Positions 36,731 to 49,503 of a stretch of 64,000 nt of DNA are shown piece after piece; position 1 is the stretch's first letter, and the number at the start of each line of letters is the position of its first letter. This DNA comes from Laetiporus sulphureus 93-53 (lineage: Eukaryota; Basidiomycota; Agaricomycetes; Polyporales; Laetiporaceae), in contig NW_024468529.1 of assembly GCF_001632365.1 (NCBI RefSeq), positions 295,762-359,761 on the forward strand. The letters run 5' to 3'. The notes below the pieces were generated by a model that searched no databases, was not told the origin of the DNA, and saw only the letters and a program-made list of their open reading frames with translations. Both the position numbers and the translations under genes were made by a program.

Positions 36731-38723
36731 GTCAAAGAGGAGGCGTGAAGATCGAAAGAGATCGGAAAGGCGAGGTTTTTCGACAGATTGTTGTGCAGAT
36801 TTTCTGCCGCTTTGCTACGTCAAGGGGGTGAGGAATCGACAGCAAGAAAAGGACACAATGCACTGAGAGAGAAAAAGCAGAAGAGCTATGCGCAAACGAC
36901 CAGTTGGCGACAAACGGAGAGAGCGAGTTGGAAAGAGAGAAAGGCTAGGGATTTCGACAGCGATGCAACACGACAAAAGACGACCCGAGGGTCGGATGTA
37001 AACTAAGGAGGATTCTCCAAGTCGGTGGGGGAACCACGTCGGATAGAGGAGAGAGAGACAGGCGATTGCGGGCAGGATAGAGGCTGCGGAGTGTGGATTC
37101 CGGGGGGCGGAGTTTGTTATTGGCTGCCATCAGCGTGTCGGAGACTCGCTGCCTCGAACCAGGAGGAGCTGCCGCAGGCCCCTAGGCGGACGGCCGGGCG
37201 CTACGGGCCCTTTGCACGCCGGTTTCTCGCGGCTCAGGCTAGCTACTTCGGCGCATTGTCTGTTGAGGACCGTCGCCGTCGTGTCACTGATTGCCTTCGC
37301 GAAAGAAGCTGGCGACGTCAGATTGGCGCTCCTTCGATAAAATCTACTGTGTGCGTCTGTGGGTCCACACGTCCTGTATTCTATCGGCGACGCGCTGCTC
37401 CCATTTTAGGGACACAATGGCGCATCGTCGCTGCTCTCCGTACTCAGCCCAGCGTCGGTAACACGACGCCAAAACAATCCATGCGCCGGGTAATAGGCCT
37501 GCCCGCATCAGATTTCGCCGACCGGCTGTACCGTAAGTATTGTTGTCAAAAGCACTTGTGCATGGCAACAACATCGAAGATACGCGTGCTCGAAGATACC
37601 GCACCGTACGCGAACAGACCACACTTTTTACATAACAGAAATTCAGCATAAGTATGTAAGATCCATCGCGCCGGAAGGTCCTTCATTGGCTTCATTAGGA
37701 AAACACAAATTGAGTTGTGACTCGAGACCTGCTTTTTGACTTGTTCTTGCTGGTATTGGCTTGTACCCACCAACCCGGAAAAAAAAAAGTTCAAAACAAG
37801 AAGGTCCTCAGACTTTCTCGAACTTACTGTCTTTTTTGGTGACGGCAAGCTGATAAAAGTGTCCTTAGCCGGATTTGAGTTTTCCTGATGTTCTGCGATG
37901 AAGGCCTCTGCATGCAGGCTACACAGAGGCCTTGAGCTAGGGCTGCTGGATCACTCAAGATGTCTGTACACGCTTATCGATGGGCACCGGTATGAACCGG
38001 AAACTACACAGCTCGACGCAACAGTGATCGTGCCGCACCTCTTCCAGCACTGATCATGCAGACCATCAGGGGCTGCAGTATCGATCAGGCTTGATAGGGT
38101 GCATAAGGCCCGAGGATCGATATTGAAATATTGAAGGACTGTAATCTTCAGTAGGCCTGGGCTTAGTTGTCATAGCTGCAAAGAAAACGTCACAGGAAGT
38201 CGTGCATAAGATAACTGCAGCGGCGAAGCCCCCGTGCTGACAAAGTGATCCTTGTGGAAAGGCACCTCCAGGCACGTCACCCGGATGCTATAAGCTCGAT
38301 GGTATTCTTTGACTTCTTGATGACATCGGTCTTGGATTAGTGAACTTGTTCTAGCCTAGTCTCGTCAGAGTTCCGACAATACCACGAGCGCCAAATAGAT
38401 GGATTAGAATATGCATCGTAGACAGATATCCGCTGCAAACCAGACCTGAAGATGGAGTGCAAAATGAACCTGCGAAAGGGAGCGAGATAAACGTGTCATC
38501 CTCGTGACGAAACCGCCAAAAACCGCCATCAATTGATGAAGCACCATAATAGGAAGGGCTTGCCTTTCGCAAATATTATCTAATGATCAATGTATGAAAT
38601 TACCTGTACCCGCTAAGCCGGGTTAGCAGCTCGTCTGTCTGCATCGCGTACCTCTCGCCATCTTTCCTCCCATTTCCCGACAACCTGTTTCCCAGCATCC
38701 CAGCCTTGAGCACGCTGTCCACG
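36731..38723. other. Two-kilobase divergent intergenic region
   Basis: Lies between the Csx1-like gene and the RasGAP gene. The left 300 bases are purine-rich (GAGAGA and GAAAG stretches) and probably the promoter and leader of the Csx1-like gene. A 208-codon plus-strand open frame at 37025-37651 has no family resemblance and is not called. A perfect hairpin lies at 37901-37933. An upstream RasGAP exon or leader may also be here. Confidence 0.45.
37901..37933. repeat. Perfect 10-bp inverted repeat (hairpin) in intergenic DNA
   Basis: aaggcctctg at 37901-37910 and its exact reverse complement at 37924-37933, separated by 13 bases. It could form a stem-loop but no function is implied. Confidence 0.6.
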
Positions 38724-41700
38724 ATGCCCGTCAGGCGTGGCTCCAGCGCGGCCCATAACGTCTCCGGGTCGTCATCGCGCGTGCATCGAAGCAACGGCTC
38801 GAATCACAGCGTCTCGGGGCCCTCCTCGCTGGCACCCTCTTCAAGCCTCACATATGTAAACTCTACGGCACCAGCGACTCCGCAGCAGAAGGTGGTGTCA
38901 GTTCTTGTGAATAGACTCAAAAACAAGGTAACCCCTTCAATTCAGACGGCTATATGCGCGCTCACACATCTTCTAGCTACCATGTAATTCTGGAATACCA
39001 CTTGTAGAAGTCGAGGCGGACGACGCTATACAGCAGGTGGTAGAGTCATTAGTGGAACTATCGCAGGACGCGTTGGACATCATCGGATGGGCACTCACCG
39101 AGTTACTTGAGAAGCTGGCGAAGGTGTGTGATACCACTGCTGGCAGATCGCGTCACATTGACGGGTTATCCAGCAAACGGACATGCACGGCTACAGGAGC
39201 ATCGACGTCCTCCAGTCTCAACTATTTGTGCTTAAAGTCCTTGCAATATGCATGGCGTCGCGCTGGGGCCGCCGTCAGGACGGAGCACGGCCGAGCTCTC
39301 GCAATAGCAAGCAAATGTCTACCACTAGCTCCAATCCTAGCATCCACGAATCCTCCTCCACGTCCTCTCACGCTACGCGGCGGCAACACGGGCCTTCAGA
39401 ACAACTTTCGCTGCTAGTCGAGCCGCCCCCTCTGGACGACAACTGCGCCAAGTACATCTTGAGCGTAATGGTGCTGCTGCTGCGAGAGACAGCACCACCG
39501 AAGTATCGACTAATGTCATCCGCGAACATGGATTTTGCAGCGTCGCATCACGACTTTGAGTCGGTGGAGGCGTCGGATATGGGATCCAGTGTGGACCTGC
39601 TGAGCGCACCTGCGCTCCCCGCAAGCATTTCGCCGGTTCCGCGTATGATGTCTCGCACCAGGCATGCGTCGTCGACGTCCTTGAACTCGACGACGCCTAG
39701 TACTGTCTCATTCGGTCAAGCGTCGAAGCATTCGCTCATGTACGAGAGGACGTCGATCGTAACCTCTAAATCAATATCGGCGCTCAATACCCTAGTCGCC
39801 AAGTTTGCCGGACGTGTCGTATACCACCTATCTGCGTCGAACTGGAATGTCGTCCTCAGTCGCGTCCGCCAGAAGATACACTTTCTGGCGAGTACTACCG
39901 AGAGTGATCCGGAGATCGTGGACTTGCAGCTCATGGTGCATAGTGCTGTGGATAGGGGAAGACTCGTCCAAGCTCTACAAGGCGCGTCCGAGATGGCTAC
40001 GTCACTGTACGCACATACTGATAGTTTGTATATGGCTAGAACTATCATCATTGCTGCTGAACATGAAACACGATGCGCAGGCTGCTATTGCCATTCCTTT
40101 ACGCGCCGCTATCTGGAACTGGATTGATATGTGTCCCGAAGAATATAACGATACCATTCGTTACCATCGCCGGATGGAAGGAGCCCCAGAACGCGTCTTT
40201 GATATCCTTTTCGACTTCTGCGAGTCGCAGCATAGGGTGAATGTATGGCCGACGCTGGCAGCACTAGCATGCATCAGTTCGGAACGCATCAGAACCGAGT
40301 ATCAAGCTAATTCATTGGGAATGCCGAGGGGTCAGCATGGCCGTAGAGTGAGCTGGCAATGCAGGAATATTCAGAGTTTATCTGCTAACTGATAAACTCC
40401 AAGGATCGTTACTTTTATGAAATGGTGATGCGCAGTTTGACTTCACAGAAAGTCTCCGAGGAGGCCGTTGTATGCGCTTTGGATTTGTGCAGAGCAGCGT
40501 TCCGCATACGTCCGGAGGATGGCGCTGAACTTGCAATACATCTCATCGCGCACGACATCGCTCATGATCTAAGAGTATGCACGTCACGTTTCGCGGACAG
40601 AGACCTCGCTAATGGCTCTTTGACTCTTTGTTGCACAGAGCATGTTGGCAAGCTGGAATGGTCCGAAGCCATTCTATGAACATCCCGAAGAGATCGACGT
40701 GGCGCTGATTGCGGATATCCTGGTCACGATGTTCAGGTATCTTCCCGCAGAGGATGTCATACACGTCTTTACTGTTTGCTTGGAACCTCAACGCTCTGAC
40801 GCCGTGAAGATCTCCGTGATCAAGGCCTGCATCACCTTGGTAAATGAGGTTCGTACAGAATTTGCGGGGGGGGGGGTGCTTGCAAACACCACGTTGACGT
40901 TTCTGTGCAATAGGCTGTACGATGCCCGTGGCAAGCACCCTTGGATGAACTGAGGGATGCAGTGAAGCATAGGTTGTTCGCAATCTACGAGGTAGTAGCT
41001 CTCCATGGCGAATGTCTGCCTGATACTTACCTGCTGCAGAGCACTACGACCCGTCGTAGCGAGATTGATAAACACGGAAACGTTAAGACACGATCTTTGC
41101 GCCCGAAAGCCAAGCGATACACGTCGGAAACGCTCCCCGATCGCGAACTGTTAACATATTCATTGTTGGCTTTACACCGTGCCGTTCCGGAATGGGTTTT
41201 CAGTTGTTTAACAGAGAATCACGGACCAGAAGATGATCCCAATGTCATCGAGGCGTGGCGCACGCCGATGGATCCTGCTATCAAGATAGCCATGGCTCGT
41301 ACTTCCCGTAGCCTCTACGATGCAGTGAGCCGGATCAGTCCTGATGATCCCGCATTCACGGCGACTATATCGTGGATGAAGCGTTCAGCGTGAGTGCCTT
41401 GTGGATGATTACGGAAGGCTCCAACCTTACTCTCTGGCCCAGTCCATCAACTCTTGCTACAATGTGCACGAACCTGATCGATTCACGTACAGATCTCCAG
41501 GCTCAGCGAATGTGGATCAACATGGCATATGAAGTGTTGTACCGCTTCGTCCGGCAGACGAACGTGGTGCGTCTGTCCGTTTGATACTGGGGTACACGAT
41601 CGTATGCTTATGCACTACGTTTAGGAACACGTGAGAGAGTGCCAACTCACTCCGTTGCGCCTGCCTGCGTTTGCAGTTGCGGAGATAGCGTTTCTCGTAT

Positions 41701-44700
41701 CGCTTACCTCTGCAGACGCGAATGTGACATTGACAGCTGCGCATTGCCTGCGATTACTTGCCCAAGCGGAAACTGCGCCAAATGCTCCCGTATCCAATGG
41801 ATTCAACGAGGATGAGCGCGTGAAACGCTATCCGATTTATGAACAGCTTGGCGACCCGAAGGTGTTATTGGTTGGTGCGTACTTGGGTGAGTCAATGGGA
41901 AAGAAAAGCTAATGTTGTCTCAGGTCGAATCGGACATCAGAGACGTGTGCGGAAGCTCATGCGCTTGATGCCATCATCATCTCCAGTGCATCTCGGTGTT
42001 TGGCAAGAATGTTACTTCCGTTGGTGTACACTGCACGAAATAGCCATCAACAAGTCAATAGAGAGTACGGCTAACGGTTTCGATAGCGGTACTGCACCGA
42101 TAGGCGATCGAGCGCTTTCTGCGGAGGTACCAATATCTTCTCACGAAAGGAACAGCACCACTCACTCATGCATTAGGAAGGATTATATCAATGGCAAAAT
42201 CTCACGCTTTTCCTTGCGGCGTTCGGTTCCGCTTGCCTTCGTGATCAGCTTCATCCAGACGACCTATCGCTCAATATTGCATCAGAATACCTGGCGGATC
42301 AGATGCGTAACCTGAGGGACCCTACCCCTCTCCTTAGTCACTTCATCCAAACTCTCCTCAACCTGCTCCTGCATGAAGACATTCACGTGCGTGATACGGC
42401 AAGAGATGCTCTTGGTAGCGAAGCTAGTCCTCGCCTATACACAAGAATTTTCAAAGAACTGGACAAGTAAGCATACATTGGTGTATCATGGTGGATTAAT
42501 TCTCAAACAGCTTTCTCCTTCGCAGTGTAGTTCGTCTGACGGCAGAGGGCGATAGCGTTGACTGGGATAGTCTAGCTATTTTTGTCGATCAAGTACGTCC
42601 AAAGGCAAGGCACGCTGGCATTCACATCTGATAATGGCTTGCAGTTCTTGGCAATCCTGAAAGTTCTTGTCGAAAACGTACAATGCCTGGAGGAGATACG
42701 TGGAATGGATCTATGTTCCACTCTCTCACTGGTAGCTGGCTTCATTGGACGCTTCCACGACTCTGTCGCCTATCGGCTGCGCATCAAGTTCTGCAGCATG
42801 TGCGAAGCCGTGTTCGACCAGGCGGAGACCATCACAATGCGGAAGGACAATGGCAGCAGGCAGAAAATTGCCGACATTATCATTGAATGGATTCAAGATC
42901 CAGCGTTGGTGAGTTTTACATATGTACTCTTCCTCTTGCAGGTGCTGACATGTGCTGCAGTGCGACAGAAACTTTTTGGCAGCGCAGCGGGACCTCAACC
43001 TTTCCGCTTTCCGAGCGTCAGTAAAGTTGTTTGACCGCTTACAGCTGCAGCCTCCAGAGGGCACGAGCGGCGAGGAGGCTGCTCACGTTGTATCACGTCT
43101 CTTCATACGGTATTCGACTGTGCTTTTCAAAGCATGGGAATCCGCCCGTTCTGAAACCTTCGTGCGTGTTCTGCCTGCCAAGAGTATTGTATCATCAGTT
43201 GATTGCCAGCAGGTTCCGGACGACCGTTCTACAGACAAGTCTTCATCCTTCTCTGGGGTGAGGAGTTCCAGTCTGTGTTCAGTAATAATGAGTAGGATTA
43301 ACGTGCTCTTAGGTACGGATCGGTCCCCGGGATAGCCATATGAGAGAGTTGGTGATCACAGGACTGGCATCCCTTGTCAGTGCGAACCCTGAAGTTGGCG
43401 TGAAACATACAATGCCGTTAGCGTATGAAACGGACATTACCAAGCGAATCATCTTCTCCTACATCTTCGCTCGCGTGCTTCCTCAGGGTATTACTCTAGT
43501 CAGCCAGGATCACAAGCCAACCGTGCACCGCCAGAGCCGACTTTGTGAAGTAAGCTATCTTTTGTCTTTTGACTGTTGCATCCTCATGTATTGGTTTCCA
43601 GCTTGTTAAGGGCCCCGACGTTAGTGTCTTCATTAGCGCATGATGCTGTCCTCACTAATAGTATGACGAGCAGCTGTCTTTAGCTCTTGCCATCTGTGAA
43701 GTTTGTCCGCCTGCGGAAGTTGATAATCTGATCCCTGTCATGCTCAATCTCTTTGATACCCGAACGTCATTGATGGCACTGCTGAAGAGTATGATTGACC
43801 TCGAGGTTGCACGCACAGGTAGGCTGGCCCGCTACACCGCCCCGTAGAACAGAGCTGACTTGACTACGTCTGACTCTAGACAGCGATACCTCGTTGTTCC
43901 GTGGCAACTCCACATGCACGCGCTTCTTGTCCGCGTTCGCCAACATCTACGGCTACAACTACTTACGAAGTCTCATCATTCCGCTCGTTAAAACCATGAC
44001 CTCCATGCCGGCCGGCCATGGTTATGACCTAGATCCCTCTAAGGTCGGTGAACAAGCTGCAAAACAGAATCAAGCCAACATTCAGCTGGTCACATCGTCG
44101 TTTCTTGAGATCATTATCTCTTCCAGCAATGCAGTTCCTATGTGAGTGTGATAGGGAGTCAGCGACCACTCAGTTCATGATAGTGACGTCTGTTAGGATG
44201 CTCCGTGAAATTTGCGCGCATATCGCCAAAGTTGTGTATGTATCATTTCCTTTATACTCTCTTACATAATAACAACATCTGCAGCAATGAACAGTGGCCA
44301 GAGGCAAAGTTTGCTGCTGTCGGAGCGTTCATGTTCCTGAGGTACGTCCATAGCGATAGGAGCACGGTGGTAGACGACTGACAGAATTTGCAAGATTCAT
44401 ATCTCCTGCTATCGTCGCTCCGGAGACCGTTGACGTCGAGATCCTCAGGGATGATTTCGTCATCCGCCGTGGCCTGATGCTCGTCGCCAAAATTATTCAG
44501 AACTTAGCCAACAATATCCTCTTCGGCAAAGAAGCGCACATGATTGTCCTCAACGACTTCCTATTGGCAAACATCATGAATGTAACGCGGTTCTTGAGTG
44601 ATCTCAATGTTGGTCATTCATTTTTCTGTTGATGTATCGGCCGCTGACATTATGTTGAAGAGGGTCAATCCTTCTGGGTCGGAAGAAGAGCCGGAAGAAT

Positions 44701-47700
44701 GGTTGGATACTTCATACGATGACACCGACACCATCATGTTGCAGCGCTTCTTCGAGAAATACGCCGATAAAGTTGGCAAGGAGCTCCTGAGTCTCTCAAA
44801 GCCGCCAGCCGAGAAGGGTGCGGCTCAGACAGAGACATCATCCGTACACGGCAAACGTATCTGGGATGCATTATGTGCTGCGCTTGTTGAGCTGGGCCAA
44901 CCTCTGGAAGGTCCCCGTATGGTCACTATAAGCAGTCGTATGCATGCGGAGTACCTCGACTTGATGTCGAGATATGAGCATCGAGATACAAGCCCTGTGC
45001 GGGAGCTTTTCTCGGAAGTCATTACGACGACACCTCAGGTATATGAGCCGGATAATAACCTTTACAAATGCTAACGCAGATGTCAGAATCCGGTCATGTT
45101 TGTGCTTTCAGCATCCAAAATAGACGTCGAGGTGCTCGACATTGAACTTCTTCTATTCTACATCTTCAAAGTGAGTGCAACGTATGAGCTCTACAACGTC
45201 GCTAATCATTCCCTGCAGACCCTTACTTCCCCTTCATTTGAGAGCCGGGACTTCGATCTCATCGTAGATTTTACATGTTTCACACTAGGTTCACAGATAC
45301 CTATCCAATGGCTGAAGTTCGCGTACGAAGTTATCCCTGTTGACATTCGTGCACGGTTCCGCACGGCACATATATTGACTCCGAATGCCTTGGCGTTGAA
45401 GTACATCAAGCGGCTTTGTAGTCTTTCTTCCGGTGAGAATTCCTCATCTGGATAATTTGAGACTTCTTCTCATTTTCACACGATTCAGGAGCTCACCTTT
45501 CAGCCAATTATTTGACGTATTCGTCTATGGAGGAGCTTCTGCAGCGCCTGCCTGAAGGAACTTTTCTTCCGTCTCTAACCTATGCTCGTATGTAGGAAAC
45601 ACCCGTTCATGAATATTTCCTGATGCAGATTCTTCAGGCTCATTGGAGGCAGAACCTTGTACTCGATTTGAGGAAGTCACCATGCGACATACGCATCCAA
45701 TGCGTGTACCTGTGATGCTTGAGGTTGCCCAGAGCCACTTGCGCATTACTACTGTGTGTAAAAGAAGCGTGGAGTCTCTAACATCTGGCTGACATTCTGC
45801 ATGTAGGTGAAAGCACAGTTGATTGGCGGCTCCACATCATGCAAGACGACGGAGATCATACCCTTAACGGACATCAACGACGTTTACAGCGTGTCCGCTG
45901 GCCATGATACGCATGAGTTCATTATCCGCAAGATTCGTCATGGTGTTACATTGTATTTCTCGTCTTCTATTCGAGAGACCATAGTCAAGGTAGGGACTTC
46001 TCGTATTTTGGCGAGTAGCTCACATTAATGCATCGTAGGCAATACGGGGTGTCAAGGGCAATATGCGAACCGTGCAGTTCCCAGGCGCAGAGCGGCTGTC
46101 GAGATTCTCAAACGTAGCCGCAACTCTCTTGCATGTTGGCATGCTAGGTGTAAGCTCCGGCGAGGAGGAGCTGCGCATAGCCGCAAATGAGTTGCTACAA
46201 GCCGTGTGCACGTATCTAGATTTCGAGGGAAAACCGTTGGTCACGTCTAAAAGTTTGTCCTGTAATAGCTGACCGCATATCTGTTCGCTGATCACCTTTC
46301 CAGCGAGTCTGGTACATGGCATTCAAGGACCACTTTTGGTACAATTGAGCGAAGCCTTGGCCGCTTTTGCTCCTCATCTGGCGCTAGACTTCATCACGGA
46401 GGTGTCAACCAATATGAGCAGGGAACCCGTGCATCTCAGGGTTGTCTGTATACACTATATGGCACCCTGGGTCAAACACTTGGTATGCTTCACTGACCCG
46501 GCGAACAAACTCTATGAACCGTCGACGACGAAGTTCCGAGATTGTGTACGTACCCTTGTTGATTTGACGATGGCCGATGACGAGGTGAGAGGTAATGTAT
46601 CGGTTGATTGCCTGTAGTCGCTGACAAGCATGCAGCTGCACTACCTGATCCAAAAGCATGTTTGGACCGAAGTCGGGAAACTCGATAGCAGCGTGGTCAA
46701 TGCTGTTCTGGATGAGCTGATGCGTGCTGCCGTAGACGGAGGGGCGGATTCAGCAAGATGCGACAGGGTGGCTGACACAGTGGGCGCCATTTCATCGATC
46801 AATGTCCGCGGGAGGATCCTGTCCCGCTTACGTAAGGTAACTGTTGTGCGGCCTCTCTTCTCGCTGTGGATTGTGATTGAATGAATTCTCCCAGACTATC
46901 GGCAAGAGCTCGGCAAACCCAACAAGAAGTCTGGCCGACAATCCCCATTGGAATGAGATCTGCTGTTTGATACGATTGGCGTTAGTGGCAGGCCACCACT
47001 GCAGAAACATAGTGCACAGCCAGCTGTTTGTCCCGGAGATTGTTCATCTCGTGGTGCTCACTGCCGCTACCGGTAGAACACGGATTCGGATAACGGTGTA
47101 TGGTGTTGTGATCAACTTGTTGAATTCCCAGTACACAGCCCGCCTGGCCGATGACACTGCAAGTCCTGAGATCCAAGCGCTACTCAGTGAATGCGAACAG
47201 TCTGAGACTCTTCGGCTGTTCGGACTTCGTCGACCTACTCCGACTAGTGATTACGTGAACCAGGATCCCTCGAATGACAAACAATACATCGATACTATGG
47301 AAAGCATGGTACGCTTCCTCTCCAGAGTCCTGGAAACAATAGCTGGAACCAAAGGCCCGTAACAATGGTCCTATCGTTGCACTCGTTCTAACTCTTGTAT
47401 CTCGATGTCCAGGTCTATTGAACGTCTGGCGCGCTCGATGGATGAGCCTCATCACGTCATCTGCGTTCCAACTGTCCCCCGCGGTCCAAACCCGCGCCTT
47501 TGTAGCTCTGGGGATCCTTGCGACTTCAGACGTTGATGACGATCTTCTATACCAGATGCTCGTTGCATTCAAGACGGCTTTAGCGAAGTCGAGCGAGAAC
47601 GACACGACGTCCGTCGTGAGCATGCTGCGTTGCATCCGTAACGTGGTCCCTGCTCTTCCCCGCAATTCCCGCTACCTCTGCCAGCTGTTTTGGCTTGCAG

Positions 47701-48740
47701 TCGCGCTATTGCAGTCTGGCCACATGTTGTTATACGAAGAAGCGATCCATCTACTTCGAGTGGCCTTGGAAGTCATGAACAGCCAAGGTGCCTTTAGCGA
47801 CTCAGGAGTGTCAGCAACGCTACTCGATGGTCGAGTACCGCTAGAGGAGGTGGCATGCCAACTCGATCGTCTCCTTGGCCTCTCTTTTGAGTCGAGCTTC
47901 TCCTTCTCCCTCGCCTCGATCATTTTCAAAGGACTTCGACATGCAGGTCTCAGAGAGTCCGCAGAGACGGCGTTGCGCAGCCTCGTCACTGTGACGGCAG
48001 GGTCTTGCTCAAGTGATCACCATGCCGATGATGGCCCGGGTACTCCAGTGTGTCCAGACGTTCTAGGATATTTCGTGGCATTGCTGCCTACGGTTACTAC
48101 AACAAAGAAGTTCAAGCGGTTGTTGAAGGAATGCGATGTAGACGAATCGTGGCTCAAGCAGGATTTTCTCTCGTCTAGCAGTGATGAAGAGCCATTGGCA
48201 AGAGTCCCGTTCGCGTTACTCGGCCTCAGCGATGGCAATACCGCGCTTTTTGTCACGTCGCTCATCGGGGCGATGCTGACGTCGGCACAGGGTGACGATG
48301 CGGAGTCGCAGATTCTCTACAACATACTATCCGATGTGGCGAATGCCTTCCCCGACATCGTGTCGCTGACGTACGTTCGAGCACGTTACTGACTCAAGTG
48401 TAAGCTGACACATTCATTTAGGTACGAAAGCCTGCAAGACAAAATCAAGGAAGCGTTTGCGAACTCTTCAAGCCCCGGCATCCTCAGTGCTGTCTCAAAC
48501 CTATTTCGAGTCGCGGTGCATGATAGCGATAATAGAGCGAGTGCTACAGGAGGCTCTACTTCATCGCTCAGCATTGACGATGCCGCTACGCATGGACCAG
48601 GCCGAAGCCACCTTTTCGCCCTGGAGGAGCAGAGCATGCAAGGTCTGGCGAACAGCTTCCAATTCCTGCCGGCGAACCAAGGCCATGCCACAAAGATGAT
48701 CAACTGGATCTCGGAGCTGGTTATGAAAATTATAGAGTAA
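38724..48740 (+). CDS. Neurofibromin/Ira-family Ras GTPase-activating protein
   Basis: Negative regulator of Ras that stimulates GTP hydrolysis and so restrains cAMP/PKA or MAPK signalling. The gene runs about 10 kb with many short introns. The chosen start gives MPVRRGSSAAHNVSGS; the true 5' end may lie further upstream. The long N-terminal half is helical (VVSVLVNRLKNK, ALDIIGWALTELLEKLAK, DEEAVVCALD-like repeats, GHQRRVRKLMRLMPSSSP). The GAP domain spans about 43340-44620: arginine finger in SLFRGNSTCTRF (Arg codon 43900-43902), YNYLRSLIIPLVKTM, and the signature FMFLRFISPAIVAPE, which is split by an intron. A Sec14-like region follows (VLDIELLLFYIFK, LIVDFTCFTLGSQIPIQWLK) and then a PH-like part (IIPLTDINDVYSVS). 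The C-terminal HEAT-like part contains FVALGILATSDVDDDLLYQM and ends LVMKIIE. All Ira/NF1 hallmarks are in order. Confidence 0.93.
43340..44620 (+). other. RasGAP catalytic domain within the Ira/NF1 gene
   Basis: Region encoding the GAP module. The arginine finger sits in FRGNS with its codon at 43900-43902. The FLRFISPAIV signature is assembled across an intron at about 44341-44392. The block closing the domain reads IIQNLANNILFGKEAHM. The key arginine and the structural motif are intact, so catalysis is expected. Confidence 0.9.
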
Positions 48741-49503
48741 ATTGATGCGTTCTTACCTCGTTGCTGGGTTTCTCCGCGCCGTTTCTGCATGTTTGCTTGC
48801 ATATAGGAGGTTTAATAGCTGTCCGACTTCCGTGGCAGTTGTTCGTCACACGTTTCGATATCCTGTCAATAATGTCGCTGCCCCGGTGTAAATTCTGGAT
48901 TGACGATTCCCTCTCTAGCCATGTATAATACTACTCGTTTCCTTTCGTCTATCATTATCTCTTCAGACTTCTAGTGTACATCCATGTATTATGCTGTCAA
49001 TTGCAATTGATTCGATCGATGGCGTGAATGCGCGGGCCGAACAAGTATATGTGCTCGCAGCAACTCCTCCCATTGGAATGTTAGGCGATCAACCGATGAA
49101 TTGTGTATGTCGTACAACGTGTTCTCGGTCGTCAGGCTGGTCAGAAGTCATATTTCCACTTCGCCAACAAAACCCCAGCTGCCATGTGGGATTCCTTTCT
49201 TGGCTCGACACTTCCAGCACCAGCGTACCATAGTTCTGGCAAGCTCTGAGCATTGGGTGAGTACGAGTTCGTCGATGTGCGCATATCTGCTCTCAACTGT
49301 CGAGTCTGCGTGCTGCAAAGCACTTCCAACACACTTCTACACTGACCAGGGTGGACACAAGCTCTGGACGTCGGGTGTGTCGCGCGTGTTTGCGGTAGAC
49401 TTTGGTCTACAGGCCACGAGGAGGGCGTGCATTTAGCCCGTATTAAACCCCGCAACTGGCGACAACGAGGCCTCTTTAAGCGTCCTTTAACGGCGCGACC
49501 ATC
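48741..49503. other. Intergenic region, no gene recognised
   Basis: About 760 bases between two same-strand genes. It should carry the RasGAP 3' UTR and the promoter of the coiled-coil gene. Small open frames here lack family character. Confidence 0.45.

Noticed and set aside
37025..37651. 208-codon plus-strand open frame in intergenic DNA
   Set aside because: Arg- and Cys-rich composition of a chance frame in GC-rich DNA, no domain, no splice context.
38724..48740. Tao3/Mor2/Furry cell-morphogenesis protein as identity for the giant gene
   Set aside because: The N-terminal helical half alone suggested it, but the FRGNS arginine finger, FLRFISPAIV and the Sec14-like region identify a RasGAP of the Ira/NF1 family.
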